Shown here in pieces: positions 6,594-12,450 of a DNA stretch of 12,450 nt (the first letter of the stretch is position 1; every line of letters begins with the position of its first letter). The position numbers and the translations under genes are program-made. The notes beneath the pieces are model-generated. The model did not search any database and had not been told where the DNA came from. It saw nothing but the letters and a program-made list of their open reading frames with translations. Origin of the DNA: CALZJC01 sp041574955 (GTDB lineage: Bacteria; Acidobacteriota; Thermoanaerobaculia; Multivoradales; JAHEKO01); contig JBFGNS010000127.1 in NCBI GenBank assembly GCA_041574955.1, positions 1 through 12,450 of the forward strand. Direction: 5' to 3'.

Positions 6594-7481
6594 ATGTCCA
6601 TCCAGCGTGTTCGCATCTCGACTCGCGGCTCGCGGGGCGGGCCGGCTACCGGGCTGCTGCTCGCGCTCGTCCTGCTGGCGCCTGCCCTGCTGGCCGCGCC
6701 GGTGATCCACGCGCCCGGCACCTCGACCTCGACCCGCCCCGTGAAGCAGCCGCCCTACTACCGCGGCAAGATCCCGCAGGGCAGCGTGGCGCGTCTGCCG
6801 GTGGTCCTCGCGCCGCTGCCGGCCGGCCTGCCCGAGGAGTGGCTGCCGGTGGCGGCCCTCGAGCGGCTGGCGGCGGACCTCGAGCAGCGCCTGAGCCGCA
6901 CCCTGCCGGCGCCGCTGCTGTCGGTCGGCGGCGGCGGCGGCCCGGTGGTGGCGCCGACGGTCTACCTCGGCTGCTCGCTCGACCTGACCGACGAGTGCTC
7001 GGAAGAGGAGAGGGTGAACGTGCTGTCGGTCACCGGCGGCACGGCCGAATGGCGCCGTCTGGTGAACCGGGCGGCCGCCGAGACCGGCAGCGGCCGGGTC
7101 CTGGCGGTCGAGCTGGCCATCGCCCCGCAGTGGATCGCGCAGCGCGGCTTGAAGGGCAAGAAGGAGGTGCGTCTCGGCACCGGCCACGTCCAGCCGCTGG
7201 CCTGGCTCACCTCGCTCGACACCCCGGTGTGGGTGCTGCAGGTCACCGGCGTGGTGGTGGCGCCCGACGGCAAGGTGGCGCGCAGCGGTGCCGAGGGCAT
7301 CTGGGCGCTGCGCACGCCGTTCCGCGCCTCGGCGCTCGGCGCCCAGAAGCTGATGACCGAGGAGGACGTCGAGCAGGTGCGGGAGGCGCAGCGCCGGCCC
7401 GATCTGCCCGGCCAGCCGCGGGTGTGGGAAGCGGCGCTCGACCAGCTCGTGGCGCAGCTCCTGGGGCCAGCCGCGAGCTAG
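6594..7481 (+). CDS. Exported protein of unknown function
   Basis: I do not recognise this 295-residue protein. GGAGGAG at 6582-6588 is 5 nt from the ATG at 6594. A GTG one codon earlier is too close to that site. An Arg-rich N-terminus followed by a hydrophobic stretch (about 20-35, ending ALLAAP) looks like a signal peptide, with a Thr/Ser/Pro-rich segment after it. The mature part has a helical region PVAALERLAADLEQRLS, a Gly-rich turn, and the segment YLGCSLDLTDECSEEE, whose two cysteines could form a disulfide. It then shows alternating strand-like segments (VLAVELAIAPQW, WVLQVTGVVVAPDGKVARSG, GIWALRTPF). This suggests a periplasmic alpha/beta protein. There is no lipobox. It has its own promoter-like sequence and terminates towards the convergent gene. 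Confidence 0.72.
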   Translation: MSIQRVRISTRGSRGGPATGLLLALVLLAPALLAAPVIHAPGTSTSTRPVKQPPYYRGKIPQGSVARLPVVLAPLPAGLPEEWLPVAALERLAADLEQRLSRTLPAPLLSVGGGGGPVVAPTVYLGCSLDLTDECSEEERVNVLSVTGGTAEWRRLVNRAAAETGSGRVLAVELAIAPQWIAQRGLKGKKEVRLGTGHVQPLAWLTSLDTPVWVLQVTGVVVAPDGKVARSGAEGIWALRTPFRASALGAQKLMTEEDVEQVREAQRRPDLPGQPRVWEAALDQLVAQLLGPAAS

Positions 7482-7502
7482 GCCGCCGGGGCCGGATGAA
7501 GA

Positions 7503-7558
7503 GCGGGGCCCGCCGCCTCACCCTCGAGGCAGGCGGGTGAGGTCGGATCGGGCCCCGC
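7503..7558. terminator. Nested hairpin between convergent genes, probable bidirectional terminator
   Basis: GCGGGGCCCG (7503-7512) is perfectly complementary to CGGGCCCCGC (7549-7558). Inside it CCTCACCC (7516-7523) pairs perfectly with GGGTGAGG (7535-7542) around an 11-nt loop, leaving a small asymmetric internal loop of 3 and 6 nt. It sits 21 nt after the stop of the plus-strand gene and 19 nt from the stop of the minus-strand gene. There is no T run on either side, so it is not a textbook intrinsic terminator. Its symmetry and position still favour that role. Confidence 0.65.
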
Positions 7559-7577
7559 CCCGGCCGGGTCGGCCGGC

Positions 7578-8306
7578 TCAGTCGTCGTCGCCACCACCAC
7601 CGCCGGCGGTCTCGAACTCGACCTCCGAGATGGTGCGGTTGCCGCTGCGCTCGATCGCCAGCACCTCGGCCTTGTAGGCGGTGCCCGGCTCGAGGAACTC
7701 GGCCGGCACGCTGACGCTCGTCTGATAGCCGGCCATGTCGGCCTTGAACACCCGCAGCCTGCCCTCGTCCTTCTCGACGATCACCTCGTAGGCGACGATG
7801 CGCGAGCCCGGCGGGTTGGGCACGCGTTCCCACTCGACGATCACGTCATCGACGTCCACCTCTTCCTCCTCCTCGGGGGAGAGGATCTCCGGCGCGTCGG
7901 GGATGCGGTGCGTCAGCCGCGCCGTGCCGCGCAGCGGCCGGCCGTCGGTGGTGGTGCCGCGGAACCCGTAGAGGCCCTCGGGGAACAGCGCCAGGAAATC
8001 CTCGAGCGGCTGCTCCTCGAACGACGGCTCGGCGCTCTCCAGGAACAGCTCGGTGATGCCCTGCAACGCCACGCCGCCCTCGGCCGCCACGTTCAGCACC
8101 ACCCGGCTGTACGGGTCCTTGACCTGCATGCTGTCCCAGCCCTCGCCGTCGAGGAAGATCTGGATGCCGGCATCGCCGTCGGTGGCGTTGATCTCGATGT
8201 AGATAGCGGTCTCGGCGAGCGGGATCGCCCACGCCGCGGCGGCTCCCAGCGCCGAGATCACGGCCGCCACCACCGCCATCGTCAACCAGCTCTTGATGCT
8301 CTTCAT
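7578..8306 (-). CDS. Secreted fibronectin type III domain protein
   Basis: The ATG at 8306 has AGGAG 5 nt upstream and opens with a clear signal peptide: MKSIKSW, a hydrophobic core at 8-26, and a cleavage zone near AWA-IP. Longer in-frame starts would bury it. The product has 242 residues. Residues 30-135 form a beta-rich, acidic region I cannot name. Residues 136-233 look like a fibronectin type III domain: PDAPEILSP, VIVEWERVPNP, IVAYEVIVEKDEG, FLEPGTAYKAEVLAIERSGN and ISEVEFET. An acidic run (EEEEEVDVDD, about 145-154) precedes its second strand. The protein ends in GGGGGDDD. No catalytic motif is seen, so adhesion or a structural role at the cell surface is possible. It is 112 nt from the kinase-like gene and may be separately transcribed. 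Confidence 0.78.
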   Translation of the reverse strand: MKSIKSWLTMAVVAAVISALGAAAAWAIPLAETAIYIEINATDGDAGIQIFLDGEGWDSMQVKDPYSRVVLNVAAEGGVALQGITELFLESAEPSFEEQPLEDFLALFPEGLYGFRGTTTDGRPLRGTARLTHRIPDAPEILSPEEEEEVDVDDVIVEWERVPNPPGSRIVAYEVIVEKDEGRLRVFKADMAGYQTSVSVPAEFLEPGTAYKAEVLAIERSGNRTISEVEFETAGGGGGDDD

Positions 8307-8362
8307 ACCGTCTCCTCTTCTCCTGGATCGCGGGAGGTTCGGGGTTCGGGGGCGGGTCCCGC

Positions 8363-8398
8363 GGCGCCGCTCCTGCATCCTTGGATGCGGCGGGCGCC
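8363..8398 (-). terminator. Imperfect hairpin after the kinase-like gene, possible terminator
   Basis: GGCGCC (8363-8368) and GGCGCC (8393-8398) flank GCATCC-TT-GGATGC (8375-8388), so a two-part hairpin can form with an internal loop. It lies about 20 nt beyond the stop at 8419 of the minus-strand kinase-like gene, where a terminator for the upstream operon would be expected. It has no T tract. The rest of this 112-nt gap holds only an AAGGATTCC string on the minus strand (8399-8407) that resembles the -10 regions elsewhere but has no -35 partner. Confidence 0.35.
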
Positions 8399-8418
8399 GG
8401 AATCCTTCGCCGGCCCGG

Positions 8419-9249
8419 CTACCAGAGGAGATCGGTCTCGCCGTCGGCCAGCCGCCGCTCGATCACCGCGACCAGCCGCCGCCAGCGGGCGACCAGCGCG
8501 TCGGGATAGCGCACCCGCCGGTGCACCGCCCGCCGGAGCTGCTGCTCCTCGAGTCCGCGCAGCCGCCGCCAAAGCCGGCGCTCGCAGCCGCCGAGCTGCT
8601 CGGGGTACTTGAGCTCGCGCAGCCCGGCGAAGGCACGGGTGTGGTCGATCAGCCACACCCTCCAGTCGCGGTCGACCAGCATGTTGCCGGGGTTGCGGTC
8701 GATGTTCTGGATCAGGTTGTCGAACAGGTGCATCAGCTGTAGCTGGCGGTCGAAGGCGGCCGCATCGGGCGGCTCGATCCCGCGCTCGAGCCGCTCGGCC
8801 TCGGTCATCGCCTGCTCGATCCACAGCTGCAGCGCCCCGCGGCGTCCGCACACCCGGCGCTCCACCACCGGCGCCACCCGGTCGAGCGCCAGCAGACGGT
8901 CCATGCCGTAGGCCGCCAGCTCGGAGCGGTAGGAGTCGACGAAACCGCCATGCGGCGCCGCCGGTTCGAACCGGTCACCGAAGCGGTGGACCGCCCGCGC
9001 CGCCACCCCATCCTGCTCCAGCTCCACCAGCAACTTCTTGCGATCGGTGCCTCCCGTCATCGGCTCACAGCGGACGACCCGCGCCGAGCGCAGGAACTCG
9101 AGCGCGCCGGCGGCGTCCGCAAACGGCAGCCGGCCGCCGTCGCGGGCATAGAACGGCTGCGCGGCGGTGGCGGTGGCCAGCAGCGCGAGCGCCGCCAGCG
9201 CCGCCGGCCACTGGCTGGGTCGCGCCTGCCGCTTCAGCCGCCGTTCCAC
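8419..9249 (-). CDS. Apparently exported PI3K/FAM20/HipA-like kinase-fold protein
   Basis: I chose the GTG at 9249, directly before a signal-peptide-like N-terminus: KR-rich residues 3-10, hydrophobic 16-30, cleavage near ATAA-QP. The product has 276 residues. EFLRSARVVRCEPMTGGTDRKK (about 51-72) resembles the first strands and phosphate-binding loop, with Lys71/Lys72 as candidate ATP-binding lysines, and SELAAYGMDRLL (109-120) the C-helix with its Glu. LFDNLIQNIDRNPGN (175-189) carries a catalytic-loop pattern with Asp184 and Asn189, and WLIDHTRAF (199-207) supplies a DFG-like metal-binding Asp202. The order fits the atypical PI3K/FAM20/HipA-like kinases; substrate and exact family are unknown. 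An export signal is odd for an ATP-using enzyme. It overlaps the PilZ gene by 16 nt with no Shine-Dalgarno sequence, suggesting translational coupling. Confidence 0.68.
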   Translation of the reverse strand: MERRLKRQARPSQWPAALAALALLATATAAQPFYARDGGRLPFADAAGALEFLRSARVVRCEPMTGGTDRKKLLVELEQDGVAARAVHRFGDRFEPAAPHGGFVDSYRSELAAYGMDRLLALDRVAPVVERRVCGRRGALQLWIEQAMTEAERLERGIEPPDAAAFDRQLQLMHLFDNLIQNIDRNPGNMLVDRDWRVWLIDHTRAFAGLRELKYPEQLGGCERRLWRRLRGLEEQQLRRAVHRRVRYPDALVARWRRLVAVIERRLADGETDLLW

Positions 9250-9560
9250 AGCCGAGTCAGAGGCGAGTCGGTGCGGGCCAGCGTCAAGCCCGCGCGGTAA
9301 CCCGACCGGCCGGCCGCGACGCACCAGCGCGCGATGCCGTAGACCTCCACCACCCGCCGGCCCCGGTGCAGGCGGAACGGGTACAGCACCCCCACCCGGA
9401 GCTCGCCCGACGTGCGGATGCCCAGTCCGCCCCGCGAGGCGTCCACCAGCGCCACCTCACCGGTCGGCGCGCTGACCACGACGCCCGGCTGCAAGCGGCG
9501 TGGCGAGCCGCGCCGTTCGACCTCGGTCCGCCGGCTGGCGCGCGCCCGCGGCATCCTCAC
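9234..9560 (-). CDS. Single-domain PilZ protein (predicted cyclic-di-GMP receptor)
   Basis: This small cytosolic protein has about 108 residues and an almost complete PilZ domain. The two diagnostic motifs are present: RRxxxR as Arg16-Arg17-Gly-Ser-Pro-Arg21, and DxSxxG as Asp40-Ala-Ser42-Arg-Gly-Gly45. Strands GEVALVD, VGVLYPFRLH and VVEVYGIARWC and the closing YRAGLTL fit the PilZ beta-barrel. With both motifs intact, cyclic-di-GMP binding is likely. The start is GTG at 9560, whose GTGA overlaps the stop of the upstream HAMP-PilZ gene by 4 nt. An ATG two codons later (9554) is the alternative. The 3' end overlaps the kinase-like gene by 16 nt. The three genes therefore look translationally coupled. 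Confidence 0.8.
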   Translation of the reverse strand: MRMPRARASRRTEVERRGSPRRLQPGVVVSAPTGEVALVDASRGGLGIRTSGELRVGVLYPFRLHRGRRVVEVYGIARWCVAAGRSGYRAGLTLARTDSPLTRLWNGG

Positions 9561-10513
9561 GCCACCCGCCGGTGCGCCTGGACCAGCTCCAGCAGACGTT
9601 CGCGCTCGACCACCGCGAACGCCTTTTCGAACCGCACCCCCACGCGGTAGACCGGAACCCGGTCGCCACTCTCGGTGCGCAGGGTCCGCACCATGCGGCA
9701 CCAGACGGCGCGGCCGGGGATCTCGAGCCGGCGACCGGCCTCGACCAGCTCGAACGGGGCACCGGTGCCGGCGGCGAGCTGCTCGATGGTCTCGAGCCCC
9801 ATGCCGCCGCCGCTGACGTCCACCACCCGCGCCCCGACCGGCGCCGTGACGCGCAGGTTGCGCACCGCCAGCCGGTCGTCCGCGCGGCGTTCGTCGCGGT
9901 CCGCGGCGCCCGCCGTAGCAAGCGCCTCGGACAGCCCCTCGATCATCGGCTCCACCGCCGGCCCGGCCGCCGCCAGCTGGTGGGCCTTGGCACGGCTATA
10001 GGCCGCCAGCAGGTCGGGGTGGTTGCCGGTCAGCGGCTGCCGGGCCTTCATCGTCTCCTCGATCAGCTTCATCCACTCCTGGGCGAGCTGCGCGCTGTCG
10101 CGCTCCGCCGTCTCCAGTCGCTGCACGCGGTCGCGCAGCCGGGCGCTCATCTGGTTGAAGGCGCGCGCCAGGTCGGCCATGTCGCGCACCGCACCGGCCG
10201 TGCTGACCCAGCTGTCCGGCCGGCCGCGGCGGATCTCGTCGCAGGCGGCCGCCAGCCGCCCGGCCGGAGCGGTGATGGCTTCCGCCAGGTGCCGCGACAC
10301 CAGCCAGGCGAGCGCCACCAGCAACAGCACGCCGGCGACCACGATGGCCGCCGTTTCGAGCACCATGCCGGCGCGCGGCGCCGCCGCGATCAGCCACAGG
10401 TCGGCGACCGCCAGCGGCAGCGCGCCGGCGGCCAGAAACAGCGCGAAGAGGATCCCGCGCAACGACCGTCGCGGCCGCGACCGGACTGTCCTGCTCGGCG
10501 TGTGCTGCTCCAC
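9557..10513 (-). CDS. Membrane HAMP-PilZ protein (predicted cyclic-di-GMP-responsive transducer)
   Basis: The product has 318 residues from a GTG at 10513, with AGGAGGT 8 nt upstream. An Arg-rich cytosolic tail (8-19) precedes two hydrophobic helices (about 20-43 and 50-73) with a very short periplasmic turn. A HAMP-like linker follows (about 74-128: AEAITAPAGRLAAACDEIRRG, then MADLARAFNQMSARL), then a helical, probably coiled-coil stretch to about 200. The C-terminus (206-315) is a PilZ domain with RRxxxR (Arg209-Arg210-Ala-Asp-Asp-Arg214) and DxSxxG (Asp232-Val-Ser234-Gly-Gly-Gly237). With almost no periplasmic domain, the input is probably within the membrane or from a partner. The natural partner is the hybrid kinase encoded 67 nt upstream. 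No methyl-accepting or catalytic output domain is present, so PilZ is the only recognisable effector. Confidence 0.83.
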   Translation of the reverse strand: MEQHTPSRTVRSRPRRSLRGILFALFLAAGALPLAVADLWLIAAAPRAGMVLETAAIVVAGVLLLVALAWLVSRHLAEAITAPAGRLAAACDEIRRGRPDSWVSTAGAVRDMADLARAFNQMSARLRDRVQRLETAERDSAQLAQEWMKLIEETMKARQPLTGNHPDLLAAYSRAKAHQLAAAGPAVEPMIEGLSEALATAGAADRDERRADDRLAVRNLRVTAPVGARVVDVSGGGMGLETIEQLAAGTGAPFELVEAGRRLEIPGRAVWCRMVRTLRTESGDRVPVYRVGVRFEKAFAVVERERLLELVQAHRRVA

Positions 10514-10580
10514 TCTCGGCGACCTCCTCGCCAGGGTGCTGGGCCGGAAAGTATAGCCGACCGCGCCGCCCGGCGGGGGC

Positions 10581-12450
<1,870 letters not shown>

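Noticed and set aside
5715..7187. 490-codon minus-strand open frame
   Set aside because: It lies antisense to the TIR-like domain and the exported protein, and its translation has no recognisable domain or start signal.
5853..7540. Continuation of the 4769 frame for a further 560 codons past the frame change
   Set aside because: Coding sense stops abruptly at 5850, where the product becomes Arg/Pro/Ala-rich. Two other frames here carry the NDT/TIR-like domain and a signal-peptide protein with its own promoter and ribosome site.

Overview
The window is high-GC, densely coded bacterial chromosome. No insertion sequence, integrase, CRISPR array or phage gene was seen. The menaquinone gene of the futalosine route (mqnE), short intergenic gaps, GTG starts, PilZ proteins, a DUF1579-like/beta-lactamase-fold fusion and an exported kinase-like protein suggest a Gram-negative, Acidobacteriota-like organism. 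That placement is inference, because no marker gene in the window settles it.

Left part, plus strand (1-2832). The 3' end of mqnE is followed 2 nt later by a deoxynucleoside kinase gene and then by thiG, forming a tight cofactor/nucleotide run. A tRNA-Arg(ACG) with encoded CCA follows behind its own promoter-like sequence. Next comes a small methyltransferase with two N-terminal membrane helices.

Middle (2846-7558). A minus-strand gene encodes an exported three-domain protein: a DUF1579-like domain, a beta-lactamase/PBP-like domain and a PDZ domain. The lysine of its SxxK motif and the tyrosine of its YxN motif are both replaced. Divergent from it is a plus-strand gene for a protein of about ten membrane helices. 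This gene runs through a one-base frame change near 5841-5852 into a cytosolic domain of the nucleoside 2-deoxyribosyltransferase/TIR-like type. Next, behind a good promoter, is an exported protein I do not recognise. A nested hairpin at 7503-7558 separates it from a convergent minus-strand gene.

Right part, minus strand (7578-12450), in transcription order. A hybrid sensor histidine kinase (GAF, HisKA, HATPase_c and two receiver domains; its N-terminus lies beyond the window) is followed by a HAMP-PilZ membrane protein. A small PilZ protein overlaps the HAMP-PilZ gene by 4 nt. An apparently exported protein with PI3K/FAM20/HipA-like catalytic motifs overlaps the PilZ gene by 16 nt. After a 112-nt gap comes a secreted fibronectin-type-III protein. 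The overlaps suggest that phosphorelay sensing, cyclic-di-GMP binding and an exported kinase-like activity are expressed together.

The observations most worth a second look are the interrupted membrane/TIR-like gene, the active-site-altered serine hydrolase, and the coupling of a PilZ gene to an exported kinase-like gene.
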